Assembly: GCA_013397435.1 (NCBI GenBank)
Contig: VZRG01001321.1
Span: forward strand, 30,192 to 94,191
Length of the DNA: 64,000 bases
From: Erythrocercus mccallii
Taxonomy: Eukaryota > Chordata > Aves > Passeriformes > Dicruridae
Reading direction: 5' to 3'
Positions 1 through 11,350 of this stretch are shown piece by piece. The notes under the pieces are model-generated. The model worked only from the letters and a program-made list of their open reading frames with translations, did no database searches and had not been told where the DNA came from. The stretch's first letter is position 1. Each line of letters begins with the position of its first letter. Both the position numbers and the translations under genes were made by a program.

Positions 1-1560
1 CTCTGCCAGGGCGGGACGGGCGCCCACGCCCTGCCCGGGCGCCGCGGGAAGGGACACGGCCCGGCGGGGGAGCGGGCGGGCCGTGCCTGCCGCGGGATGC
101 GCGGTCCCGACTCCATCCCCCTCGCCCCGGCGAGGATTTAGCCCGCTTCCCCTCGGAGAGAACCAGCCCCGTCGGTCGGGGCGCGGGGATCGGCGGTGGC
201 CTTCCCCCCGCGGGGCCGCGCAGCCGGCGGGGCCGCGCCGGCGCCGCGGTTGGCGGGGAGCGAGCGGGCAGCACCGGCCGTGCCGTCCCCACCACCCAGG
301 GCGGAGACCGGCGCCCCGCGCACTCGCCGCCGCTGCCCGCGGCGCAGCGAAGCGAAAGAAAAAGGAAGCGGGTTGTGCAACGCCGCGCTCCTGCTCGTGC
401 GGCGGGGACGGAGGGGCGGAAAGGGAGAGCTCCCCGCCCCGATCCGCGCAGCCGGTCCGCACCGAGGCGGTGGCCGGCAACGAGCCCGTCGGTCGGCGGG
501 GGACAGCGGGAGCAGGGCGCGAAAAGCCTTTGCGCTCCCCGGGAGCGCATCCGCCCGGCGGCGGCGGCGGCCGAAGACGGCGGCGGGAGCGCTGCGGCCG
601 CGCTCCGGTCCGCTCGCCGCCGGGAGGGACGCGCTCCCGGGCCGCGGGCTCTCGGCCGGCTCGCCCAGCCCGCGGGCACCGGGGCTTATCCGTGCCTACG
701 TGCCCTCGCATCTTGCTGGACACCAGTTGCTACCGACCCGAAATGAGCTTTCGAGGCGAAGAGCAGGCGGATCGAGTGAACTGTGTGGTTTGTCTCTGGA
801 GCAAAGAAGTGCCAACAAATAAACAGAGCGTCAGGCCCGGAACAGCGGGCAGGAAGAACGAATGGAACCATGAACTTGCTCATTACGCATCCAGCGGGCA
901 GATCGCACGCACCGCTCTGCGCGCCGCGGCACCGCGGAGACGCGCCGGGCTCCGATTACTCCTGAGCGATGCGCTGCGATGCCAGGCAGGAACGGAGCCG
1001 GCCACGCAGCCCTTCTCGCAGGAGAGATGCTGCTCTCCACGAGGATAAGAAAGCTCAGTTTCCCACTGGCTTGAAGTAAAAAAGCGACGACGCTTCCCGT
1101 GGCGCTCGGGAGGGAGCAGAGCGCGCCCGCCGCCCGGGACAGCGGGGCCCGCGCCCGGCAGGAGCCGCCCCGGGGCCGGCAGCGGCAGCAGCGCTGGCCA
1201 AGGACGGGCCCGCGGGGCTGGAGCGCTGCTTGCCCGCGGTTCCGTTTCCCAGAGCGGCGACCCGCCCGCTCCCGCTGCCGTTCCCGCCGAGGGGCGGGCG
1301 AGGCCCGGGCCCTCCGCTAGAGGGGTGTCTCGCCATGCCGATCCGCAGGGCCCCGCCGAGCGCTCCCGGCCCGGCACCGCGCAGTTAACTGCTCAAACGA
1401 AACCGCTGCCGCACCGCCTAATTGAGTCCCAGCAGACACCGCCTGCATAACCGAGCGCCGCTCCAGCCAGCCTCGGGCCAGCCCGGCCAGACTCCGTTCA
1501 CCCCCCGGAACATCTCCGCGGCCACCGCCGGGCACAGCAGCCACCCCCTGAACGAAGCAC
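1..1560. promoter_or_regulatory. CpG island, probable promoter and first exon of an unidentified gene
   Basis: The first ~1.4 kb is extremely G+C-rich and dense in CpG; for example 541-600 holds about 14 CpG dinucleotides in 60 bp, whereas most of the window has almost none. Sp1-type GC boxes are visible at 74-80 (GGGCGGG), 1261-1267 (CCCGCCC) and 1291-1298 (GGGGCGGG). A short (CGG)5 run lies at 556-570. There is no TATA box, as is usual for CpG-island promoters. CpG density falls after about 1400 and is at background by 1800. Vertebrate CpG islands of this strength nearly always mark transcription start sites, often of housekeeping or developmental genes. The island continues past the left edge, so neither gene nor direction of transcription can be fixed. 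A 321-codon open frame at 83-1048 (+) is Arg/Pro/Gly/Ala-rich and looks like a by-product of the composition. Confidence 0.85.
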
Positions 1561-4500
1561 AGCCGCTAAGGAACGGAGGAGTTGTTCTGCAAACGCCCCA
1601 AACTACTGTGCAACAGGAAGAAAACTTCCAAAGTCAGTTATCACAAACTTCTCAGGCTGACAAGAGCGAGAAGCACGCCCTTTCAGACTGCGCGTCGATC
1701 CTGGAAATGAGTCCTTGGTACACACAACTGCGTAGAGAAAGAAACGTGATCCACCGATCTGATCCGTGAAACATCTAAACGATCTTCTATGTCCTATTAA
1801 TCGTCAGTCACAGAAGGACAGCTGTTTACAGAACCTTCGCCGGGCCAGCTCCCACGATATGTTGACTTTGTGTCATCTCTGGTGATTTGGAGGTTAAAAA
1901 GGCACGGAAAGGAAGTGGAATCTTGCTGGACCTTCTGGCATGTTAGCAAACTCCTGAAACATGGGACTAACACACTGCAAAAACACATTTCGTCACAACG
2001 GGGATTAAATCTCTTTATATCCCCTTTGCAGGAATGGCAGTTTGTGAGAAACCCAACACCGTTTTATTATCCAGTTTGGAGGATGAACTGGGCAACTAAG
2101 CTGTCAGACAGCCAAGGTGCCTTACTTTTATCTTCAAGGCTTTTCTAGCATCCACTCTTCTGAAACTAGAAACTTTCTAATTTCCAATGCAAATGTATTC
2201 ACTCCAATTTATAGCCATTAGGTCTTTACCATTTTGCCCTTCGAATTAAATAACTTTGCCTTTCTCATATTTACCTAAGATGTCCCAATTAGATCATCCA
2301 TTCTCATTCTTTCTGCTTTGCTTTTAATCTTCTCTCCAAATAGGTTTTCCTCTCCTCCAGCATCCTTTTATACCTTCTAGCCTGTGTGCAGTGTGCTAAA
2401 CAAGGTCTTAACAACTGCCTTTTACCACGATATTAATATCTCGCCGTCTCCTGAAAATACCTCACTCGATGCATCCCAGAATACATTAGCATTTTTAAGA
2501 CCACATTACAGTGGCATCATAGTTATCCTACAACCAATAATGTACCTGGATTCCTCCTCTTGTAATCTCACATTTGATGAACCTCTGAGCTCACTCGCAG
2601 TTATTCTAATTAATCTTTAAGTGCATTACTTCTTGCTGTTACATTCCAACCCATTTCTGGTACTCCAGATCAGGCAATAGAGCAGTTAGAGCAGTTTGAG
2701 ATTCTATGCCTTAAAAATATTCATCTTGTTCTATTTTTAAGATTATTTACCATTCAGCCTGCTCAGAGGTTTCCCATTTTCCAGCAGTTCACTCTGCTGG
2801 AAACCTATCCACACTTTTGGCCATGTCAGGAAGGTGGCAAATGTCCCTGTAAAGCAGCCTGCTCTGAGATTCTGTGAAATGTCCTGGCTCCAGGCTGCCC
2901 ACAAATTTCTCAGTATGTCCCATTTCTTCAACTAAAGCGATCCCGGGCAGCACATGAATCTCCAGGAACCACAATGGTTCACCTGTTTCCCTGCAACCTC
3001 TCAGTGTGTTTTGGCACTTGTTTTTGTTTTGGTGCAGACTGTGGTAGGCCATTTCTTTTACAAAATTAAACTGGAATGCTTCATGTAAAATAAGCCACAT
3101 GTCTTTTAGGAACCTCCTAATCATTAAAAACTTATTTACCTTGTTTACGTTAAGTGATTAATGAGGAATTCTAAATGTTCCCTAAATTGATGCAGTAGGT
3201 CACATATATTGTTAGCATCATACCACCTTTTCCTTCAGTTGTTCTCTCATATTAGGGAAGACCTGTTTTGAAGCTGAAGTGTTCAAGCTGTGTGAACAGC
3301 ACTAGATAATCAGTACCCAGGTTTAAGTGCCAGCCAGTTTCTCTGAGCAGGGCTTTCTGCTCCTTTCAGTGAAACATTCAGTTTGCCTTTGTTTTGCTAC
3401 ATTAATTAGCTATACACTCCTATAGACTGCAAGTGCCAAGAAGTCCCTCTGAACTTTTTTGTGCACAGGCAGCAGACTCAAGCTGTACACCCCTGCACTG
3501 AGTGCAGGACTGGTGTGTGTTTGCAGTTCTGTGCTTGTACTCAAATGAAACTCATGGAACAGAGCATTCCCCTTCAGTGGAGTGGGGGTAATTAATTTAC
3601 AGAAACATTGTGACTGTGGAAGCAAAGCACAGAGAAGAATGCTTTGACTTATAGATATATTAATTCAAATTAGTTACAGGTTGGTTAAAAGCTTTTCTCC
3701 CTACTTACAGGGTAGATTTGGTTGAATAAAGGTTGTGAGATGTATGAAGAACACTGCTCTTACTGGAATTAATATTTGTGTTACATAGGAAGTCCAAGAG
3801 TGCTTCTGAAATCCCTGGACCCCTTGTGACCTTCATCTGCAACCCAGACCATTAATGAGGCAAAAGTTGGTGTTTGTGGGGGAAACAGAGCCCTTACAAA
3901 AGCTGCAGGGCAAACCAACATTGCCCAGGATGCCCAAAGGTCAGCTGAGACCAAGCTGAGTCAGTCTGACTCCCCACAGAGTGCTGGACACAGGGGTTTG
4001 AACTCATCCAGTTTTTCATAACTACAGGGACTTTCTCAGCAAATGCTGTTGATCCTTAGCTGTTAGCCTAGAACTCCATGTCTTCTTCCAAAATGTACAG
4101 TATTCTACTGCAGTATTAAAGAACATTTGCTAAGGACTCTTTAACCTTCAATGCTCTCCACAGCTTGTATTTCTGGGATAATAACCAGAGATGTGCACTG
4201 AAGTGTTTGCAGTTGCCATTTCTGGGGCCAATGGATCAGAATAATTCTAACCCAGAAGATAACTTCCCGTGGGTGATTGAATGACATCCCTGGACTTCTG
4301 CTTTGCTCTTCCTGTTTTCAGACTTCGGTTGGCCTGAGAGTTATGGCAGCTTTAGTGCTGGTGAAAGGCTCAGCTGAGAGCCCTGGGAAAGACAATCAGT
4401 TCATCCTCCAAGGAACCCTAATACAGACACAAGGGAAGAGCCCCCTGGACTCTTCCCTTTGCTGTTGCAGACGTGCTGATGGCACATGAGGTGGTGCAGT

Positions 4501-4849
4501 TCAGGCCGTCCAGCTTCTTCAGTGGCCTTGTTAAAGATGCTCCTGCTGGCAGCAGCAGGTGCTGGCTGTGCCAGCAGGGTGTGGTGTAGACACTGGGGAT
4601 AACTGTTACTGAGGCAACACTCTCTTTCAAATATTAGAGACAGCTCTCTTCCAAGGGCATTGTGTTGGCATGCAGGTTCAGCTGTAGGATGAGGAAAAGA
4701 AACAGATCCAAGTGATTTGCTCCATACCTTCCCTTTTCCAGCTGCTTGCTTTCTGCTTCAGAGACTTTAGACTTGGCTCAAGAAGGCTTCAGGGCACATA
4801 ATTTTAGTGGTTTTAGGTAAGTGACAAAAAAAACAACCAAAAAAACCCC
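1561..4849. other. non-coding stretch, no gene recognised
   Basis: Base composition drops from the island to ordinary A+T-leaning DNA by about 1800. I see no exon, RNA gene or recognisable mobile element. The longest open frame, 2789-3124 on the minus strand (111 codons), has no domain I recognise. A perfect octamer (ATGCAAAT) lies at 2187-2194, but single octamers are expected by chance. Around 4536-4553 there is a small hairpin-capable inverted repeat (CCTGCTG, 4-base loop, CAGCAGG). Confidence 0.5.
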
Positions 4850-4887
4850 CACAAACAAACAAACAAACAAACAAACAAACAAAAAAA
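4850..4887. repeat. (ACAA)n tetranucleotide microsatellite
   Basis: About eight units of ACAA run from 4851, ending in a short poly-A. The preceding 35 bp are also A-rich with interspersed C (4826-4850), suggesting a decayed extension of the same tract. Perfect tetranucleotide arrays of this length are commonly length-polymorphic. Open frames on both strands here merely translate the repeat. Confidence 0.95.
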
Positions 4888-7800
4888 GGCTACAGGGCCT
4901 TAGACACTCAGCTGGCAGCAGCAAAGCACCTGTAGTCTGGTCCCTGCAGCATGGGACCATCTTCCACCTTCTCTCTGCTGAGCTTCTGAGAATCTCTTTT
5001 ATGTTTGACTGCTTTTTCCATCTGTATTTTTGTTCTTTCTCATTTCTCCCAACTGCAGTACCTCCCATTTTATTCTGTCCTGTTAGTGTCTATTGTACCT
5101 CACTTAGGTTATTTGGTTCATTTTACACTTCAGATTAATACCCAAAACTGTAAGAAGAATAAATTCATGGAAGAAACCTGATTTTTACCAGCCATGGTGC
5201 TGTTCATTTCACATATGTAATTTTCCCCTGCCCTTTGTTTAGTCTATTTAGACTTAGCTTTTCAGAGAGTTTTAATTTGTACTTGTGCAACAACTCCCTA
5301 TATATGAGGTTAGTGTTAGCCAGTGTTCCCCAGGTTTGTGTTAGTATTTAAGATATTAGGATATTTGTCATACTATGAAAATCTTCATAATTTTTTAATT
5401 TTTAACACAGTTGAAGACTTTGCATGTGTAAGGCCACAACTGAGAGGGGAAAACTTCTAAAGCTAAAGCCTAGGAGAGATGAGGGGAGAAACTATGAGTA
5501 ATCTTGCAGTTTTCATATGTTATAGGCAGACGTGCTTGATGCCGTTTCCCCAGGTCACTGTGCAGCAAATAGGAAATTACTGCTAACTCAGAAGATCTCT
5601 GATACCTGATAAAAATACAAGAAGTTCTATTTCTCCCTAATCTACTTCCTTCCAGTCCTCTCTTTCTATTTTGGCAAAAAAGACCTTTTCCCAGGGCTCC
5701 TGTGGCCTCTGGAAGCTCTGTGAGATGGCAGAAGTGAAACACCCCATCACATAAGAAACAGTGAAACAGTCCCAAAGAGACCCTAACAACGACCTAACAA
5801 AAAGCCATCACCCAGCTCTGAAGGTAAAGCTGGACTGGGAGCACTTCTGTTACTACTTAAATACATTCCTTTTTTTTCCTTGGCATCAAAGAGGATGAGA
5901 ACATTCTGGAGGACAAGAAGGAATTTTCTGTCACCTTCTTCCAGTACAATTTTTGTAGTAGGCACGCATAAAACTGTCATAGAGGACTGAAATATTGTTT
6001 GTGCTTGTGGCAGGCAGAACACATGAGCATTTAGGCACCATTTGCTTTTTCATGTCCCCATGGTTTTATATCTCTGCAGTGTGGGCTGTCCCCCTGTGTA
6101 CCTTACTGCAACAGAACAAAGGTGGACTGAAAATAAGGAGAGCCAGGCCCTGTAAATTCAGAATAAAAGTGAAGCAGAGGGAAAGGAAGTGTGGTCACTC
6201 AACTGGGGAAAGCTGAGTACAGAAATACTCCATAAAGAAGATACTATGAGAACTAGAATATTCACCTTTAGAGGAAAACAAAGCTCCTCTGTTTATATGA
6301 TATTAACTGTGCGCTTTTATGTTTTATAAACATTCTTACCCACTTCCCAGCTTCTCATACAATTCCAATGGTTTACATCAACCTCCACTGCTGAAGTACC
6401 CCTGACTTCAGTCAGGCCATACCCTTCCCACTGTTAACTTTCAAACACTGTCCATATTTTCACTGTATTTGACTGTGATCTCACCAACTGCTTAGTAAGT
6501 ATTTGCAGGAAGATATACAGGGAATACTTTGGGTTTTTTTTTAAAGAGACATAAATGGAAAAGAGAGGCAGACAACATGCTTTTTTCGTGGTAAAGTTTA
6601 GATACCACAATGAGATTGTACAAAAACAGTATTATAATTTACCTGCAAACAAAACCCCAATTTACCGCTTTCAATTTATGGGCAAAATGATTTTTTTTCC
6701 CCCAGATTAAAAATGTTTATGTAGTTTTGGAAAATCCTGATCAGCCCAAGCACAGAAAACCATATTAGGAAGACCTATTATAAACAGCAGTAAAGCAGCC
6801 CATCTTGTTTCATTATGCAAGGCAAATGAAACACAGAAATTAAGCCAAGAGCGGGAAAACAACTAAGACTTAAAACTGTGTTGGGAATACTCCAAAGACT
6901 CATTAACAGATGAAAAAGTGTGATTATCTTATTAGGAGTACTACCACCCATACAGAAGCTCTGATCAAAACAATAATTAAACCACCAATAACAATCTCCC
7001 TGCATCATTAAATACTTCTGTACAAATAAATTAACTCTGCCAGCCAGAAACATCAAATGGAGATAATTTACCTCAACCAGTTAATAAGTCCAAATACTCA
7101 GAAAGCCTCTTGCATTCTTACCTGGGAATGTGCTATCATTCTTCTTCCAAAAAAAGCTTTTAAATAAATGATTTTGACAGCATTCCTATAAATTTTTGTA
7201 TTTACTCCACCACGGATAAATCAATGAACCATGTGGCTTGAGATAACAACCTGTCCCTTTGCCAGTGGTGAAAACAGATTCTCTTCCAACTAGCACATGC
7301 AGCTGGGCAGGAATATTTATTTCTGAGCAAAGTAAATGGACACTCAAGTGCAATTGTTGATATGCAAAATCTGGCAACAAATCAATACTGACTCTAAATA
7401 CCCAATTTATGCCATTACTTTTTAATACCCATGAATCTTGTTAAAATCCCATAGCATGATGTCCTGAAGTGACACAGCCTGCTTAATTTCTTTTGGTTTG
7501 TGGGTTTATTGAATTTGAGGCTTTAAGAATCCTGTTACTGGTGAGTGTCAGTTTCTACCTTTTCTCTTTTATTGGCTTCCTTTGAAATATCTCTGGAGCT
7601 CTTATATCTTTGATTCAGTTTGATTTTTTTTTTCCTTGCCCTGTGTCTGAGAAGGGTGCAGGTCTGAATTTGGCAGGTGTGTATTACTGCCTTGACCTTG
7701 CAGAGGCAATCACTGCTGGTATCTGGGGGTTTAGGGGCAGATACACTGCCTTTATTTATGCCCCTTTAAGCAATCTGAAGAAGTATAAATATATTAGACA

Positions 7801-10800
7801 GTTGCCAGATCATTCAAAGCATTCAAATTCTTGAGCTACATATATAGCAGTGCTCATGTATATGTACCATGTTGTAGTATAATTATCAAAAATCCAAGAT
7901 CAGTATGAATAAAATTGCCTAGGTTACCTAGGTCAAACCCAAAATTTGGACAAATACAATGCAGAAACCAGGAGCTGAAATTCCTATGAAACAAAAACAA
8001 ACCTTTCAGATACACTGCTAAGAATGAGTAAGGGCTAAAATTTATCAGCAAAGCAGCACTCGTGGGGAACTTCAGCCACTCCTGCCCATGCTGTACCTGT
8101 TTTGGGGAAGGCAGAGTGATGTAGAATCAGGGATGTGTTACTCTGGAAGCTTTTATTAGCAGAAAGCTCAAGAGAGTGTAATATTATTGTTTTGAATTGG
8201 ATCCAAGGAGCCTTGTACTACCATGAAGGCTTAATATGTATTTTTAGGAACACCCCACAAGACAAGTTCAGCCTGTTCATGGAAGTGAGGAGACAGGAAA
8301 CCCCACTGGAAGAACAGAGGAGGAAGAGAACTTTGTTTTGTGTTGTGCTAGACTCTACTCTTTGACTAACTACTGTTTTAGCCTTGATTTGTGAATATAT
8401 TAAGTGGCTGAACAGGTTCACATGTTTATTCATTTTCTCCCTTAATTTAAGAGGAAGTTGTACTACAAATGTAACTGTACTGCCCTAGGGAAAATCCAGG
8501 CTGTGTCCCACAGGAGGTGCAGTGATCAGCACAGCCACAAACACCTGTATTGTACCTGGGTTCCTTAGGAAATTCTACCCAATTTTTGGAGCACTTGTAA
8601 TGTGCATAATACAGTGAGAGTCAGACCTTTTGCTCACTGGTGTAACACGATTATTGCTGCTCTGTCAGGAAGCAGGCCAGTCCCTGGAAGTGTCATTGAA
8701 CACTTAACTATTTTGGGGCTTATTTTTTGTTTTTTCGTGTCATCTCTAAGGAACTATCTCTGAGGAGAAGATAGTAAACCAGGAGGACTGGTCTGATCCA
8801 TTCTAACAAACCCAATATTCCTAAATCATGCTCTTTAGTTTCCCAAATTAACTTACCTCACGGTTTCCCCTTTGTGCCTGGAAAGATTTATTGTTTTTAT
8901 TCAACCTGAAAATCTGCTGGCATTAGATATATTAGGATACCCACAGGTGGTTCTTTTGTCATCCTATCACTGCAGTGGGAAGATAGCAAAATAAATCAAT
9001 AAAAACAATGTCTTGGCTGATGCTTGTGGAAACCAATCTGTGGTTGAATATACAGCTCAGCAGCAGACTGCCCTATGCACAGGCAGCACTAGGTACCATG
9101 GCTTCCACTCTCTGGAGATCTCAAATAAGGATTCTGGGGTTTATTTAGTGTTTTCCCACCATTCAAGTTTCTAATTCTGGGTCCTTTTTAAAATAACGAT
9201 GTCTTACCGGTTTTTGTTTGTTTCAGATGTACACCAGAGTGAGGGTTATTGTGTCACAAGGGCAAGTTTTCTTTCCTTGACTTGAGGTTGCAGCAAGAGC
9301 CTGATACAAAGCTGGGTTTCGGTTGCCACTATCCGAGGCTTGTTTTCAAAGACTATATGCAAATCACGCCAGTGCTGCCTTCTGCACTTCCTCCATTTTA
9401 TTTTCTATTGAGACTGAATGTGAAGAGCAGCAGTCTATTTAGAACACCATGGTTCTTGCAGCAAAAAAACCAAAGCTATTTTCGAAAGTGGAATTTCTTA
9501 GAATCAGTGTATTTTCTTCTTCTTATAATAGAAATGAGTATGAGCATTCTGAGCCTTTAGTTATCCTCCCAGGTCTGAGAAGATGTGAGGAGAAGCAGAG
9601 TGGGTATGGAAAGAAAAGCAGCTGATTAGTAAATCCATTTAAGGATTTAATCCTTTGTTAAGGAAGCAGCATCGAGACTGCTGAGGTGAAGTGAAATGTA
9701 AGAGAAACAAGTGACAATTTACCCTATAGCTGCATTCTCCAAATTATTTTTCCCTGGGGATGTAGTGGACATTAGCAGGCACAGGCAGCCCCTGCAGGGA
9801 ACAGCCCCTGGTTGAACTTGCACCCTGAGAACCCCCAGCTCCAGGGCACACAGGGCAAGGGCTGAAGCACTGCCCAGCCTGGACAAAACCAAGGCACTTG
9901 TGCTTGTTTCCCTGGACTACGGAGAGCTTCTGGAGTCCAGATTAGCACAAGGAGTGTGGCTCAGAACTCCAGCTAACCCAGGAAGGAATGCAGCAATGTG
10001 CCCTCAGAAGAACGCTGCTTTGTCCTACTTTTGCCATGGATTTCGTACTTGAAGCCACAGAGAACTGAAAACTCATAAAGATGTAACTGAAACCATTTAG
10101 CAATCAAAGCCATTGAAGGGCTTCTACTGGGAGGCACAACTTTGGTTTTCTGGTGTCCTGTTAAGGGAAGACTGGCACCGTGTGCCTTGCAGACATGGAT
10201 GATGAATTTCTATTTTTTAGCTTGAATACAGTGTGCAAGTGCAAATCTAAAATGTGAAATACAGAAGGGACAAACAACAGCTGTTTCCTTACAGGCTCCC
10301 ATGCCTACTGTACAGAATATTTTTTGCCTTGTCAATCAAATACAGGAGGTATGCAGTGGAGGGAACCACACAATAGACACAGGTCCCCTGTTTTCCAGAG
10401 ATTTTAAGTTTGAATTTTCCCTACTGCAGAGCCAGGTGTCTCATGTTTCTGTTGCAGGAGTGAAGCTCTGTGTCTCTCTGTCAAGGAAAGCATTTGTTAA
10501 TTGCTTCCAAAAAAAACCTGGAAAGAATAAACATTTAACAAAATAGCTAAAACATGCATAAGGTGTCCTACACAATTTTCAGCACTCTCAGCTGCAGCAC
10601 AAGATGCTCGTGTAGCAAGAACAGCCATGCCAGATGTTAGGAAGGAGCCTGCTCGTTTCCACTGTGGTGGGATGGTTTTGACTTGGTGATAATTGTGCAG
10701 AGCCCTTTCTGAGGCAGAAAAAGCCTCCCTCAGCTTACCTGAGACTCCTCCAGCATCAGAGTTTTTGTGCTTTGTTTGCATCCAGCCTGAACGGTCGGGA

Positions 10801-10900
10801 AGCCTTGCAGTGGATTCAGGAGCCAAGACTTGGTCACCTCATTTATGAGAAACAGAACCAACACAATTGTGCAATTACTATTGTGAAGCAGGAAAAACAC
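4888..10900. other. non-coding stretch, no gene recognised
   Basis: Six kilobases of ordinary A+T-leaning sequence with stop codons throughout. I recognise no exon, RNA gene or transposable element. Short homopolymers (for example poly-T near 7616 and 6534) and a single octamer at 9357-9364 are the only motifs I would point to. It may include intron or intergenic regulatory sequence, but nothing in the bases alone decides that. Confidence 0.5.
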
Positions 10901-10932
10901 TTTTTTTCCTTTTTTTTCCTTTTTTTTCCTTT

Positions 10933-10970
<38 letters not shown>
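10901..10970. repeat. patterned poly-T tract, (TTTTTTTCCT)3 followed by T36
   Basis: Three perfect copies of a 10-bp unit (TTTTTTTCCT) fill 10901-10930, followed by TTCC and an unbroken run of 36 T from 10935 to 10970. On the minus strand this reads as a long poly(A) followed by AAGGAAAAAA-type units, a pattern typical of an expanded retrocopy tail. No inserted body with target duplications could be delimited to the right, so it may equally be a simple-sequence tract. The phenylalanine-rich frames on the plus strand and lysine-rich frames on the minus strand across it are artefacts. Confidence 0.9.
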
Positions 10971-10971
<1 letters not shown>

Positions 10972-11350
10972 GTGAACATTCACTGCTTGCTGCAGCAAGA
11001 AAGAGTGGGGGGGGGGGCTGATCACCAAAAGTATTCCGCCAAGAGTTGGATTTGCACTCTTATGTCTCCCGTGCCAGTTTCCGGGCTGTCTGGGGGGTTT
11101 TTGTTCAAGAGCCGGACAGCAGAGGGTGCCAAACCCCAAGAGGGAGCGCCCCCGGGCCCGGGAGCTCTGGGGCATTCCCCGAATTGCCGGCTGGAAGCTC
11201 CGCTGCAGCCCCAGCGCTCGGGCTGCAGCCCGGAGGGGCGCAGGTTCCCTCTCGCACTTCGGATGTGTCAGCACTTCCAGCCCCGTTCACAGCCTCCTCC
11301 TTTGTGCATCAATTCAGGCTCTTGCCAGCCGAGTTATTTTCTCTCTGATG
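10971..11350. promoter_or_regulatory. small CpG-rich islet with two CTCF-like motifs
   Basis: About 17 CpGs fall between 11040 and 11330, far above local background. Two sequences resembling the CTCF core (CCASYAGRKGGCRS) lie head-to-tail at 11116-11129 (12 of 14 positions by eye) and 11136-11149 (11 of 14). A run of 11 G lies at 11007-11017. Such isolated CpG islets can be minor or tissue-restricted promoters, enhancers, or insulators. I cannot assign a transcript. The open frames here are short, Pro/Ala/Gly-rich and composition-driven. Confidence 0.4.

Noticed and set aside
83..1048. 321-codon open frame in the CpG island
   Set aside because: The sequence is Arg/Pro/Gly/Ala-rich with no domain, and other frames are open over the same bases, as expected where A+T-rich stop codons are rare.
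2789..3124. 111-codon minus-strand frame of protein-like composition
   Set aside because: No recognisable domain, no splice-site or codon-use support, and the length is expected by chance in 64 kb.
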